64,000 nucleotides of DNA from Vogesella mureinivorans (GCF_007644035.1 NZ_VMTV02000471.1:124001-188000); one strand, 5' to 3'. Numbered from the stretch's first letter, positions 1 through 9,241 are shown. A program made the numbers and translations. The notes: a model not told the origin generated them from the sequence alone.

Positions 1-613
1 CCACATCATCGCAAGGCGATTCTGTGCTCAGCAAAGCCAGGGCGGGGATCACCGGGTCGGCTTGTTCGTCCAGCGCCTGCATGATCTGCAGACTACCCAG
101 AGCAGCCAAACGCTGCCATAGCTCATCAACCGCCATGGCAACGGGGGGGTAGATTTCAATATGCAAACGGCCAGGCACAGCCGCAGCCGGCTGGGCCACC
201 TGCGGTGATGGCACAGCAACCGCACCGGGGACCGACAACTGCTCCAGCTTTTGCTTGAGTACGGCAATGCGCGCTTCGTCTACCGGCTCGTCACCACGGT
301 GAAATGCCAGCATTTCCTTGAGCAGGTCACCGGACAGCAAGGAGGCGTCAACAATGTCACGGCTCAGCGGCAGCTCGTTCTTGCGCACTTTGTCGAGCAG
401 GTTTTCCAGCACGTGGGTGAGCTCGGCCAGGTCGCTAAACCCGAATGTGGCCGCGCCGCCTTTTATGGAGTGGGCTGCACGGAAGATGGCATTGAGGTCT
501 TCGGACTCTGGCTGCTGTACGTTGATCGCCAGTAGAAGCGATTCCATATTGACTAAGTGCTCAGCAGTCTCATCGAAGAACACCTGATGAAACTGCGACA
601 TGTCAAAAGTCAT
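1..613 (-). CDS. cheA: Chemotaxis histidine kinase CheA, N-terminal part (runs off window)
   Basis: About 204 N-terminal residues are visible; the rest lies beyond the left edge. Residues 1-105 form a P1/Hpt domain with the phospho-accepting motif AAHSIKGGAATFGF, His48. A Pro/Ala-rich linker follows, then the start of what looks like a CheY-binding P2 domain. CheA phosphorylates CheY in response to chemoreceptors. The start ATG at 613 begins MTFDMSQFHQ; an internal ATG at 601 is an alternative. It lies 30 bp downstream of a cheY on the same strand, so this is the 3' part of an operon with kinase 1543-2691, the STAS gene and cheY. It is a second CheA besides 6070-8004. Confidence 0.9.
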   Translation of the reverse strand, partial: MTFDMSQFHQVFFDETAEHLVNMESLLLAINVQQPESEDLNAIFRAAHSIKGGAATFGFSDLAELTHVLENLLDKVRKNELPLSRDIVDASLLSGDLLKEMLAFHRGDEPVDEARIAVLKQKLEQLSVPGAVAVPSPQVAQPAAAVPGRLHIEIYPPVAMAVDELWQRLAALGSLQIMQALDEQADPVIPALALLSTESPCDDV

Positions 614-643
614 GGACGCCCCCTGAAAGTGATTTTCTGATGG

Positions 644-1009
644 TTAGCCAACAAGGCGGCGTACAACGTCTACCAGCTTCTGGGGGTCGAAGGGCTTGAC
701 CAGCCAGCCGGTGGCACCGGCGGCACGGCCTTGGGCCTTCATTTGGTCGCTGGACTCGGTCGTCAGCATCAGAATGGGAACAGAAGCGTAGTTAGGCAGG
801 CGGCGCAGCGAGCGGATGAGCGTCAGGCCGTCCATGCCAGGCATGTTCTGGTCGGTGAGCACCAGATCAACCTGCCCTGCTTGCGCCTTGGAAAGCCCGG
901 CATTGCCATCAGAAGCCTCGACAACTTCGTAGCCGGCGCTTTTCAGGGTAAAGGCGACCATTTGGCGAATCGAGGCGGAGTCGTCCACCGTTAGAATTCT
1001 TTTAGCCAT
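644..1009 (-). CDS. cheY: CheY-type single-domain response regulator
   Basis: A 121-residue receiver domain with nothing attached. It has the acidic pair VDDS near residue 9, the phospho-acceptor in LVLTDQNMPGMDG (about residue 53), a conserved Thr in LMLTTES and the Lys in LVKPF. CheY receives phosphate from CheA and acts on the flagellar switch or another effector. It differs clearly from the second CheY at 4844-5233, whose signature is DWNMPNMTG, so the two probably serve different CheA modules. It is directly followed by the cheA at 1-613. Confidence 0.92.
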   Translation of the reverse strand: MAKRILTVDDSASIRQMVAFTLKSAGYEVVEASDGNAGLSKAQAGQVDLVLTDQNMPGMDGLTLIRSLRRLPNYASVPILMLTTESSDQMKAQGRAAGATGWLVKPFDPQKLVDVVRRLVG

Positions 1010-1226
1010 AGACTCAGCAATCCATCTAGATTAAGTATGCACACAATTTAAACGAAAAAGCCTGCAAAGCCACCATGTTTCTATACGTATTAGCCCATGC
1101 ACGCCACTTTAGTCAATGTCATGCATGAAACCAAGCGCATTCAACAGATTTCTTCGCAAGCTGTCTGACAATAGCACGCTGTTTGCTACTAAACCTGCGA
1201 CGCAGGCAAAAGCGGGCTAGCCAGGG

Positions 1227-1532
1227 TCAACGAATGGTGAACAGCTTGGTAAAGCAGGCAATCTCCAGCACTTGGCGCACGGTGTCTTTGCAGTTCACCA
1301 GCGCCAGGTCTTTGCCGGCAGCACCGGCACGCTCTTTGAGTAATAGCAGCATGCCCAATGCAGAGCTATCCAGATAGGGCACCTGCTCGAAGTTGACATC
1401 AATGCTGCTTACTTCCGGATTTTCCAGCAGCTCCTGGCTGGCGGCACGAAAGTCTTTGTGAACATTGAAATCAAACTGGCCAATCAGCAAGATAATCCCG
1501 GTCTTGCCTTCTACCTTTACGATGGGCTTCAT
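1227..1532 (-). CDS. STAS-domain protein (anti-anti-sigma type)
   Basis: A 101-residue stand-alone STAS domain. The phosphorylatable serine is in YLDSSALGMLLLL, the hallmark of SpoIIAA/RsbV-type partner-switch antagonists. The start MKPIVKVEG at 1532 has a GAGGAA ribosome site 5 nt upstream; longer readings lack one. It begins 10 bp after the stop of the FlrB-like kinase and is followed, after a 217-bp gap, by cheY and cheA. It is similar to, but not the same as, the STAS protein at 15744-16052. I infer that it is switched by a PP2C phosphatase/kinase pair such as 16065-17741. Confidence 0.85.
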   Translation of the reverse strand: MKPIVKVEGKTGIILLIGQFDFNVHKDFRAASQELLENPEVSSIDVNFEQVPYLDSSALGMLLLLKERAGAAGKDLALVNCKDTVRQVLEIACFTKLFTIR

Positions 1533-1542
1533 ACATTCCTCA

Positions 1543-2691
1543 TCAAGTTGTTTGTATTGATTGCACAACCGGTAGCCGCAGTTCAAAAACCGTGCCCCGG
1601 TCATCACGCTTGTACGTAATTGACCCTTTCATATCCTCGACCACGCGCTTGACAATGGCAAGGCCAAGACCGGTACCATTTGCTCTTGTGGTAAAGAAAG
1701 GGTCAAAGATTTGGGATTCTACCTGCTCGGGCACGCCAGCGCCCTGATCAATTACCCGAATGACGTAAAAATTACCCTGCAGTTCAGCCTCCAGCCCCAC
1801 CGCAGAACCTGCTGGCGCATGTTCGCAGGCGTTTTCCAGCAAATTCACCAGGGCGCCCAGCAGGTCTGAACGCCCACCGGACACCACGGCATCAGCCCCG
1901 ACTTTTGGCTGCCACTGTAGCTGCTTGCTGGCAAGCTGGGCTTGCACAATGGCTTCTACCTCGGACAGCACCGATGATAGCTGTATGGATTCGGCCCCAT
2001 CCCGTACCGGGCCAACGCGCACGAAGCGCAGCATATCCTGTACCAGTACCTCCAGCGCCTGCAGGCGGTTCATGACCTTGCCGGCAAAGCGGCTGCGGCC
2101 CTCTACCGGCAAATCATCGCGCTGCAAGTTGGCCGCATACAACAAGGCGGTGGCCAGCGGCGTACGGATCTGATGTGCCAGCGAGGCTGCCATGCGGCCC
2201 ATTACCGCCAGCCGCTCCTGCTGTGCCAGCTGCTGGTGCAGCTGGTGAAGATTGCTGACATCCACCAGCAACAAAAACGACCCCGCGCCGGGGAGTGGGC
2301 AGGCCACCACCGTAAAAAACCGCATGGCATCTTCGCGGCGCACATACACACCATCGCGCTCGCTCTCGTGAAAGTGGTCGCTCAGCTGCCAGGGTTGGCC
2401 GCATTGCACATCCGGCAGCCAGCCATGAACCGCAGCATTCATCGCCACTACATGCCCGGCATCATCCAGCTCCACCACCCCGGCCGGCATGACTTGCAGC
2501 AAGGTGGACAGGCGTGCGGCCAATTGCTCGTTGGCCGCAGACTTGGCGACCAGCTCATCATTGGCCAGCTGCAGTTTTACGTTGAGCTCGGCCACCTGGG
2601 CCTCCAGCAACTGATAGGCTTGAATCAGGTCATCCGTCACACTATTGAAGTGCTCCAGCGCACTGCGAAGTTGACCTTCGTCTGCTTTCAT
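1543..2691 (-). CDS. PAS sensor histidine kinase, FlrB/FleS-like
   Basis: A cytoplasmic kinase of about 382 residues with no membrane segment. An N-terminal coiled coil (residues about 15-70) precedes a PAS domain (MPAGVVELDDAGHVVAMN), a HisKA box (MAASLAHQIRTPLA) and a HATPase_c domain ending in [19 protein letters not shown]. The AHQIRTPL box is typical of FlrB/FleS, the kinases that drive class III flagellar genes through FlrC/FleR. No NtrC-type partner is visible in this window. The start MKADEGQLR at 2691 has GGGG about 8 nt upstream; ATG 2724 is an alternative. It is divergent from the cheV genes and forms an operon with the STAS gene. Confidence 0.85.
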   Translation of the reverse strand: MKADEGQLRSALEHFNSVTDDLIQAYQLLEAQVAELNVKLQLANDELVAKSAANEQLAARLSTLLQVMPAGVVELDDAGHVVAMNAAVHGWLPDVQCGQPWQLSDHFHESERDGVYVRREDAMRFFTVVACPLPGAGSFLLLVDVSNLHQLHQQLAQQERLAVMGRMAASLAHQIRTPLATALLYAANLQRDDLPVEGRSRFAGKVMNRLQALEVLVQDMLRFVRVGPVRDGAESIQLSSVLSEVEAIVQAQLASKQLQWQPKVGADAVVSGGRSDLLGALVNLLENACEHAPAGSAVGLEAELQGNFYVIRVIDQGAGVPEQVESQIFDPFFTTRANGTGLGLAIVKRVVEDMKGSITYKRDDRGTVFELRLPVVQSIQTT

Positions 2692-2887
2692 TCGTAAAAC
2701 CCCATGCAATTGCGACACATCCATTTGTAAAACATGCTTGAACAGTATGATAATGGACAAGTGACATCCGCGGCATCTTGCCGATGTACAGGGGCAAGCA
2801 AACTTACCCTGGCCTTTTTCCGCGGACAGCGTATGAATAGTATTGTCAGTGACCACGTTGAACGACAGCCAACCTCCGGAGGTTTCC

Positions 2888-3829
2888 GTGTCTGAACTAC
2901 TTAAAAAAATTGATGCCCGCACCAAGCTGGCCGGCACTAACAAACTGGAGATCCTTCTCTTCTCCCTAGGCGTAGACCAGCGCACAGGCCGCAAGGAGAC
3001 CTTTGGCATTAACGTGTTCAAGGTTCGGGAAGTGATGCGCACGCCGGAGATTACCTCGGCACCGGAAATGCCGGCCTCGGTGGAAGGCATGGTAAGTCTG
3101 CGCGGCAGCCTGGTCCCTGTCATTGACCTGGCCAAGTACGCCGGCATCATTTCGGACAAACGCCCTGAAATCATGATCGTGACCGAATACAACGGCCACA
3201 CTCAGGGCTTCCTGGTAGAAGCGGTAGACACCATCCTGCGCCTGGACTGGGCCGCCATGCGCGTACCGCCAGACATGATTACCAACCGCATGGGCGGCTT
3301 GGTAACAGCGGTAACCGAGCTGGATGCGGGCACCCTGGTGATGATGATGGACGTGGAAAAAGTACTGGCCGAAACCGCCATGTACGGCGACGAACATCAG
3401 TTTGTGAATATCGAGCCACTAAAAGAAGAGCGCATGGTGTACTTTGCCGACGATTCTGCCGTAGCACGCAAGCAGATCGAGCGCACCTTCCAGGCCATGC
3501 AAGTCAAATACGCCTACTCCATCAATGGCATGCGCGCCTGGGACGACCTGCAGCGCATGGCCAGCCAGGCAGACCTGGCAGGCCGCAAACTCTGCGACAT
3601 CGTGCACCTGGTACTGACCGACGTGGAAATGCCGGAAATGGACGGCTACATGCTGACCAAGATGATCAAGTCCGACCCGCGCTTTGCCGGTATCCCGGTA
3701 CTGATGCACTCGTCGCTGTCGGGCCAGTCCAACCAGAAACTGGGCGAATCGGTAGGCGTAGACGCCTATGTATCCAAGTTTGAACCGCAGAAGCTCTCGA
3801 TGAAAATTCGCGAGATGCTGAAAATCTGA
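2888..3829 (+). CDS. cheV: Chemotaxis coupling protein CheV (first copy)
   Basis: A 313-residue CheW-receiver fusion. Residues about 20-170 form the CheW-like domain (NKLEILLFSLG, TFGINVFKVREV, SLRGSLVPVIDLAKY). Residues about 185-313 form a receiver with acceptor LTDVEMPEMDG. CheV couples receptors to CheA and its receiver helps adaptation. I chose GTG at 2888 because a strong GGAGG lies 6 nt upstream and the protein then begins SELLKKIDARTKLAG, aligning with the next gene. A TTG at 2843 in frame is much weaker. The CheW part carries an insert (VDQRTGRKE) that the second copy lacks. Confidence 0.95.
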   Translation: MSELLKKIDARTKLAGTNKLEILLFSLGVDQRTGRKETFGINVFKVREVMRTPEITSAPEMPASVEGMVSLRGSLVPVIDLAKYAGIISDKRPEIMIVTEYNGHTQGFLVEAVDTILRLDWAAMRVPPDMITNRMGGLVTAVTELDAGTLVMMMDVEKVLAETAMYGDEHQFVNIEPLKEERMVYFADDSAVARKQIERTFQAMQVKYAYSINGMRAWDDLQRMASQADLAGRKLCDIVHLVLTDVEMPEMDGYMLTKMIKSDPRFAGIPVLMHSSLSGQSNQKLGESVGVDAYVSKFEPQKLSMKIREMLKI

Positions 3830-3866
3830 GCTACCTGAATAATCTCTGGAAAAACAAGGAATAGCC

Positions 3867-4802
3867 ATGGCAGCATCTGACGCATCCCTTCTGGCCAGTG
3901 TCGACGCCCGCACCAAGCTGGCGGGGTCAAACAAAATGGAAATCCTGCTGTTCTCGCTGGGAACACGGGAAACGTTCGGCATCAACGTGTTCAAGGTGCG
4001 CGAAGTATCGCAAACCCCGTTCATTACCCGCACCCCTAACATGCCATTCGGCGTGGAAGGTGTGCTGTCGCTGCGCGGCAACATCATTCCGGTCATCTCG
4101 CTGGCCAAGTTTATCGGCTGTGAAACCGACACCACCACCTACGGCACCATGATCGTGACCGAGTTCAACAAGAGCACCCAGGCCTTCCTGGTGGACTCGG
4201 TTGACCGCATCATCCGCGTAGACTGGGACAAGGTACGCGCGCCGGAAAACGTGATGAGCACCACGCAGCAAACGCTGATCACGGCAGTGACCGAGCTGGA
4301 AGACGGCAAGCTGGTATCCATTCTGGACGTAGAACAGATTCTGGCTAGCGTGGTGGGCGAAACCCGTGTGCCAGATATTCCGACCGCTGCACTGGAACAA
4401 GACCAGTACGTTTTCTTTGTGGATGACTCGGTTGTTGCCCGTAAGGAAATCAGCAGCGTACTGGACAAAATGGGCCTGAAATACCATCAGGCAAACAACG
4501 GCAAAGAAGCCTGGGACAAGCTGCAGGTGCTGGCCAACCGTAACTGGTCTGACAACGAAAACCTGCACGACACGCTGAAACTGATTCTGGTAGACGCTGA
4601 AATGCCCGAGATGGACGGTTATGTACTGACCAAGCTGATCAAATCCGACCATCGCTTTAACGGCATCCCGGTTGTCATGCACTCTTCACTATCGTCCAAC
4701 GCCAACCGCGCCATGGGCACCAGCGTCGGCGTAGATGCCTATGTTGCAAAATTTGACCCCGCAATCCTCGCAGATACTTTAATTCCGTTCCTGCAACGCT
4801 AA
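3867..4802 (+). CDS. cheV: Chemotaxis coupling protein CheV (second copy)
   Basis: A 311-residue CheW-receiver protein, paralogous to the preceding gene through a tandem duplication. It has the CheW-like half (NKMEILLFSLGTRETFGINVFKVREV) and a receiver with acceptor LVDAEMPEMDGYVLTK. The AAGGAA site lies 6 nt before ATG 3867, 37 bp after the first copy. The two copies have diverged enough to suggest separate receptor partners. They lie directly upstream of cheY-cheZ-cheA, so they probably belong to the flagellar chemotaxis module. Confidence 0.95.
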   Translation: MAASDASLLASVDARTKLAGSNKMEILLFSLGTRETFGINVFKVREVSQTPFITRTPNMPFGVEGVLSLRGNIIPVISLAKFIGCETDTTTYGTMIVTEFNKSTQAFLVDSVDRIIRVDWDKVRAPENVMSTTQQTLITAVTELEDGKLVSILDVEQILASVVGETRVPDIPTAALEQDQYVFFVDDSVVARKEISSVLDKMGLKYHQANNGKEAWDKLQVLANRNWSDNENLHDTLKLILVDAEMPEMDGYVLTKLIKSDHRFNGIPVVMHSSLSSNANRAMGTSVGVDAYVAKFDPAILADTLIPFLQR

Positions 4803-4843
4803 AATAGCGGGTTAAACACCAATACTTGGTCAGGACAACGCCA

Positions 4844-5233
4844 ATGGCAGATAAAAACCTCCGTTTCCTCGTGGTGGACGACTTCTCCACCATGAGACGT
4901 ATCGTACGCAACCTGTTGAAAGAACTCGGCTTCACCAACGTGGATGAAGCCGAAGATGGCCAGGTTGCGCTACACAAGCTGAAAACACAGCATTTCGATT
5001 TCATCGTATCCGACTGGAACATGCCCAACATGACGGGCATCGAGCTGCTGCGTGCCGTTCGTGCCGATGCGCAACTGAAACACCTGCCCTTCCTGATGAT
5101 TACCGCAGAAGCCAAGCGCGAAAACATCATTGAGGCAGCCACTGCAGGCGCTAGCGGCTATATCGTCAAACCGTTTACTGCCGCCACTCTGGAAGAAAAG
5201 ATGAACAAAATCTTCCAGAACCTAAACAAATAA
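4844..5233 (+). CDS. cheY: Chemotaxis response regulator CheY
   Basis: A 129-residue receiver close to enterobacterial Che[21 protein letters not shown], acceptor Asp57 in [10 protein letters not shown], Thr87 region MITAEA and Lys109 in IVKPF. It binds FliM when phosphorylated and reverses flagellar rotation. The start at MADKNLRF is chosen because it matches the family; an AGGAC site precedes it. It sits between cheV and cheZ, its phosphatase. Confidence 0.97.
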   Translation: MADKNLRFLVVDDFSTMRRIVRNLLKELGFTNVDEAEDGQVALHKLKTQHFDFIVSDWNMPNMTGIELLRAVRADAQLKHLPFLMITAEAKRENIIEAATAGASGYIVKPFTAATLEEKMNKIFQNLNK

Positions 5234-5274
5234 CATCTACATCGCGAACATAGAGCGGTTGAGGAGGAGTAATC

Positions 5275-6021
5275 GTGTCTGATCACCTTCTTGAAAGTGG
5301 CGACTCTCCAGAACTGGAAGCACTTTTTGACAGCATTGCAGCTACCCAGCAACGCAGTGATGATGCGGTAGCCAGTGCACCTGCTGCAGGTGCACCAGCC
5401 GAAATGTCACAAGAGCAAGTCATGGGCATGTATGCGCAGATCGGCCAGATGACTCGCAAACTGCACGACACCCTGCGCGAGCTTGGCTACGACAAATCGC
5501 TGGAGCGTGTAGCGGATGCCATTCCGGATGCAAAAGATCGTCTGGGCTACATTGCCACCCTGACCGCCAATGCGGCAGAGCGCGTACTGAACGCCACCGA
5601 CATTGCCAAGCCTATTCAGGACGACCTGCAAGCACGCGCAGACCAGCTGAACCAGCGCTGGGAACTACTCTACGCCAACAAGCTATCCACCGAGGAATTC
5701 AAAACCCTCGCACAGGACACCCGGGCTTACCTGGCACTGGTACCGAAACAAACCGACGCTACCAGCAACCAGTTGCTGGAAATCGTGATGGCGCAAGACT
5801 TCCAGGACTTGACCGGCCAGGTCATCAAAAAAGTCATGGAAATGGTCAAAACGCTGGAGTCCGAGCTGCTGACCGTGCTGATAGAGTACCTGCCTGCCGA
5901 GCGCAAGCTGGAGCTGAACACAGAATTGCTGAATGGCCCGGTAGTCAACCCCGATGGCCGCACCGATGTAGTAACCAACCAGCAACAGGTAGATGATTTG
6001 CTGGATAGTCTTGGTTTCTAG
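5275..6021 (+). CDS. cheZ: CheY-P phosphatase CheZ
   Basis: A 248-residue, mostly helical protein that dephosphorylates CheY-P. The core motif IVMAQDFQDLTGQVIKKVM carries the catalytic Gln inserted into the CheY active site. The extreme C-terminus QQVDDLLDSLGF is the CheY-P-docking helix. It starts with GTG at 5275 after a near-perfect GAGGAGGAG. It is 41 bp downstream of cheY. Confidence 0.96.
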   Translation: MSDHLLESGDSPELEALFDSIAATQQRSDDAVASAPAAGAPAEMSQEQVMGMYAQIGQMTRKLHDTLRELGYDKSLERVADAIPDAKDRLGYIATLTANAAERVLNATDIAKPIQDDLQARADQLNQRWELLYANKLSTEEFKTLAQDTRAYLALVPKQTDATSNQLLEIVMAQDFQDLTGQVIKKVMEMVKTLESELLTVLIEYLPAERKLELNTELLNGPVVNPDGRTDVVTNQQQVDDLLDSLGF

Positions 6022-6069
6022 GTCATACTCCAAGAACACGCATTAAGTCGACATACAAAGGAAGCAAAA

Positions 6070-8004
6070 ATGAGCGACTTCGCCGGAATGGAAGAACTTC
6101 TGCAGGATTTCTTACTCGAGTCGACCGAGCTACTCTCCGATGTGGATAACAAGCTGGTAGAACTTGAAAAAAGGCCGAATGACCGCGCCTTGCTCAATGA
6201 TATCTTCCGCGGTTTCCATACCATCAAGGGTGGTGCGGGCTTCCTGAATGTCGCACCAATGGTGACGATCTGCCACCGGACAGAAAACCTGTTCGACAAG
6301 CTGCGCAACTCCGAGCTGGGCCTATCCTCCGAGCTGATGGACGTGATTCTGGATGCCACCGGCGCGGTACGTGACATGTTCACCGTACTGTCCCAAGGCC
6401 TGCCTCCGCCAAACCCGGACCCAGCCATGTTGGCCGCACTGGATGCTGCACTCGCCGGCAATCTGGCCGCCGTGAAAGCACCTGCCGCCGCGCCAGCTGC
6501 GCCGGTGGTACAGGTTCAAGCTCCAGCGCCAACACCGGCAGCAAACAGCAATGAACCTAACTGGGAAGCGCTGCATCAGGCTGTGACCGGCACAGAGCAG
6601 CATGTTGCTGCCGTCAATGCACCAGCCGCCGCCCCGGTGGATATGGCCGCTGCCGCCACCATGGTGGTGGAAAGCGCCCCGGCTGAGCTGATCCCGGCAG
6701 CCCATGTTCCTGCCGCTGTGGTACCTGCTGCGCCCAAGCCGCAAAACAAACCGGCACCGTCTACTGGCGGCCCGATTTCCGGCCAGGAAAACACCATCCG
6801 CATCGACACCGTTCGTCTGGATCAAGTGCTGAACCTGTCGGGTGAAATCGGCCTCACCAAAAACCGCCTCACCACGCTGCGTACCGAGATTCTCCAGGGC
6901 AATATGGAGACCAATACGCTGCGCTCGCTGGACGAAGCCATCAGTCAGCTGGACTTGCTGGTAAGCGACCTGCAAAACGCGGTAATGAAAACGCGCATGC
7001 AGCCTATCGGCCGCCTGTTCCAGAAGTACCCGCGCCTGGCACGAGACCTGGCCCGCCAACTGGGTAAAGAAGTCGAGCTGGTGATTACCGGTGAAGAAAC
7101 AGAACTCGACAAGACCATGATCGAGGATCTGAACGACCCACTGGTGCACTTGGTGCGTAATGCGGTTGACCACGGTGTGGAGTCGGCCGAAGAACGTATT
7201 GCCATGGGCAAAAAGCCGCAGTCGCTGATCGAGCTGACGGCGGAGCAGGTGGGCGACCATATCGTTATCGAGATTACCGATGACGGCAAGGGCATGAACC
7301 CTGAGGTACTGCGCCGCAAGGCTATTGCCAAGGGCCTGATCGATGCGGAAACGGCCAACGCCTTGGACGAGAAGCAATGCCTGCAGCTGATTTTCCTGCC
7401 GGGCTTCTCTACCAAAGACCAGATTTCCAGCGTATCCGGCCGCGGTGTGGGCATGGATGTGGTACGTACCAACATCCAGAAGCTGAACGGCCGCATCGAC
7501 ATCAACTCCATCCAGGGTGAAGGTACACGCATCAGCATTTCGCTGCCGCTGACCCTGGCGATTCTGCCGGTACTGGTTGTTCGTGCCTGCAACCAGCCTT
7601 TTGCGGTACCGCTGGCCATGGTGCGCGAGATCATTCCGATCGACACCACTGCCATTCAGGAAGTATCCGGCCGCCCCACTATCGTGGTGCGCGACGAAAT
7701 CCTGCCGCTGAAAACCCTGTCCGGCCTGCTGAACTGGCAGCCTACACAAAAGCCGAACTTCGGCGTATTGATGCAGTCTGCGGAGAAGTCGTTCATCCTG
7801 GCGGTCGATTCATTTGTTGGCCGCGACGATGTGGTGATCAAGCCACTGCAGAATATCCGCCCGAAAGGCGTGGCGGGTGCCACCCTGTCTGGTGATGGCT
7901 CTGTGGTACTGGTTCTGGACATGGAAGACCTGCTGGCAGGCCAGATGGACTCCTCTGCCAACGGCAGCATCATGCTGAGAAACGCAGACAACTTCTCTTA
8001 CTAA
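6070..8004 (+). CDS. cheA: Chemotaxis histidine kinase CheA
   Basis: 644 residues. P1/Hpt is at residues 1-105 with His50 in FRGFHTIKGGAGFL. Residues about 130-245 are a very Ala/Pro-rich linker in which I see no convincing P2 (CheY-binding) domain. The dimerisation helices (SGEIGLTKNRL) come next, then HATPase_c with N box LVHLVRNAVDHGVE, G1 DDGKGM and G2 GRGVGMDVV, and finally the CheW-like regulatory domain to the end. It phosphorylates CheY. No cheW, cheR or cheB is adjacent, so the CheV pair may supply coupling, or those genes lie elsewhere. Confidence 0.97.
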   Translation: MSDFAGMEELLQDFLLESTELLSDVDNKLVELEKRPNDRALLNDIFRGFHTIKGGAGFLNVAPMVTICHRTENLFDKLRNSELGLSSELMDVILDATGAVRDMFTVLSQGLPPPNPDPAMLAALDAALAGNLAAVKAPAAAPAAPVVQVQAPAPTPAANSNEPNWEALHQAVTGTEQHVAAVNAPAAAPVDMAAAATMVVESAPAELIPAAHVPAAVVPAAPKPQNKPAPSTGGPISGQENTIRIDTVRLDQVLNLSGEIGLTKNRLTTLRTEILQGNMETNTLRSLDEAISQLDLLVSDLQNAVMKTRMQPIGRLFQKYPRLARDLARQLGKEVELVITGEETELDKTMIEDLNDPLVHLVRNAVDHGVESAEERIAMGKKPQSLIELTAEQVGDHIVIEITDDGKGMNPEVLRRKAIAKGLIDAETANALDEKQCLQLIFLPGFSTKDQISSVSGRGVGMDVVRTNIQKLNGRIDINSIQGEGTRISISLPLTLAILPVLVVRACNQPFAVPLAMVREIIPIDTTAIQEVSGRPTIVVRDEILPLKTLSGLLNWQPTQKPNFGVLMQSAEKSFILAVDSFVGRDDVVIKPLQNIRPKGVAGATLSGDGSVVLVLDMEDLLAGQMDSSANGSIMLRNADNFSY

Positions 8005-8014
8005 GAAAATTACC

Positions 8015-9232
8015 ATGTCGACATCCGCCTTTCTGGGACGTCAGCCTGTACTGAACAGGAATCAGCAGCTCATAGGTTATGAGCTGCTTTTTCGTCGTGC
8101 CGACGATGCCGCTAGCGCAACCCCTCATGCCCCTCTGGAAGCAGACACCCAGGTGCTGGTAAACGCCCTGAACAATATGGGTACCAACTGGCTGATCGGT
8201 AACAAGCTGGCCTTCATCAATGTGGGCGAAGCCATGCTGACCAGTGATTTTCTGGAGCTGCTGCCCCCACGCCGCGTGGTACTGGACCTGGCGGCCAACA
8301 TTCAGCCCACCAACGAGGTGGTATCACGCGTACGCTACCTGCGCTCGCTGGGTTTTGGCATAGCACTGGACGACTTTTCCTTTGATGCCCCGTCTGCCGC
8401 CCTGCTGGAGCTGGCCAACTATGTGAAGCTGGACGTACAAAGCCAGACACAGCACCAGTTCCAGACGCAGGCTGCACGGCTGCGCAGCTACCCGGTTATT
8501 CGCATTGGCGAACGCATCGAGTCTTACCAGCACTACCACCTGTGCCGGGATCTGGGCATGGATGGTTACCAGGGCTATTATTTTGCGCGGCCGGAAACCC
8601 TGTCGGCCAAAGTCATCCACCCGTCGTTTAGCAATACGCTGAAGCTGCTGAACTTGCTACGCGCCGACGCGCCCGTGCGCGAGATCGAAGCCGTACTGAA
8701 AACCGACGTGGCCCTGTCGTTCAAACTGCTGCGCTATGTCAACTCTGCTGCCGCTGGCCTGAACACCACCATCAGCTCGTTTAGCCATGCTGTGACCGTG
8801 CTGGGCTACCAGAAGCTATACCGCTGGCTAACCCTGCTGCTGGTAACCAGCAACGAAAGCAACCACCTGGCACCGGCACTGCAAAAAACCGCCGTGATCC
8901 GCGCACGCCTGATGGAAATACTGGCGCAAGAAACCGGTTTTACGACCGAACACTGCGATAATGCCTTTATCGCCGGCATGTTCTCGCTGCTGGATGTGAT
9001 TTTTGACATGCCCATGCCCACCATTCTGGAGCACATCAGCCTGCCGGCAGAAATCCACCAGGTGCTGGCCGACCAGACTGGCGGCCTGAGCCTGCTATTC
9101 CGCCTGACCATGGCACTGGAGGTAGGTGACCCATCCCTGCCTAACCTGGCCTACCAGCTATCCTTATCACCGGACCAGCTGAACCAGCTTCACACCTCTG
9201 CCCTGGCCTGGGTAGAAGAACTCGGACTTTGA
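8015..9232 (+). CDS. EAL-HDOD signalling protein (YuxH/CdgJ type)
   Basis: 405 residues. The N-terminal half is a degenerate EAL domain: GYELLFRR stands in place of the canonical EALLR, while LDDF is retained. The C-terminal half (from about residue 200) is an HDOD domain with VREIEAVLKTDVALSFKLLRYVNSAA. This combination is usually enzymatically inactive and works by protein contact, for instance on motility in Vibrio CdgJ. It begins 11 bp after cheA, so it is probably part of the chemotaxis transcript. Loss of phosphodiesterase activity is inferred from motif decay. Confidence 0.9.
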   Translation: MSTSAFLGRQPVLNRNQQLIGYELLFRRADDAASATPHAPLEADTQVLVNALNNMGTNWLIGNKLAFINVGEAMLTSDFLELLPPRRVVLDLAANIQPTNEVVSRVRYLRSLGFGIALDDFSFDAPSAALLELANYVKLDVQSQTQHQFQTQAARLRSYPVIRIGERIESYQHYHLCRDLGMDGYQGYYFARPETLSAKVIHPSFSNTLKLLNLLRADAPVREIEAVLKTDVALSFKLLRYVNSAAAGLNTTISSFSHAVTVLGYQKLYRWLTLLLVTSNESNHLAPALQKTAVIRARLMEILAQETGFTTEHCDNAFIAGMFSLLDVIFDMPMPTILEHISLPAEIHQVLADQTGGLSLLFRLTMALEVGDPSLPNLAYQLSLSPDQLNQLHTSALAWVEELGL

Positions 9233-9241
9233 CTTACCCTG

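Noticed and set aside
1172-1187. Sigma-54-like element TAGCACgctgtTTGCT on the plus strand
   Set aside because: It matches the consensus at all but one key base, but it points rightward into the 3' end of the leftward STAS gene, with no rightward gene downstream.
2780-2787. GCCGATGT, similar to a sigma-28 -10 element before cheV
   Set aside because: No TAAA-type -35 element lies at the required distance.
2843-2887. Longer cheV reading from TTG at 2843
   Set aside because: The GTG at 2888 has a strong GGAGG at the right distance and aligns with the paralogue; the TTG has none.
6322-7749. A 475-codon open frame opposite cheA
   Set aside because: It is an antisense shadow of cheA with His/Arg-rich composition.
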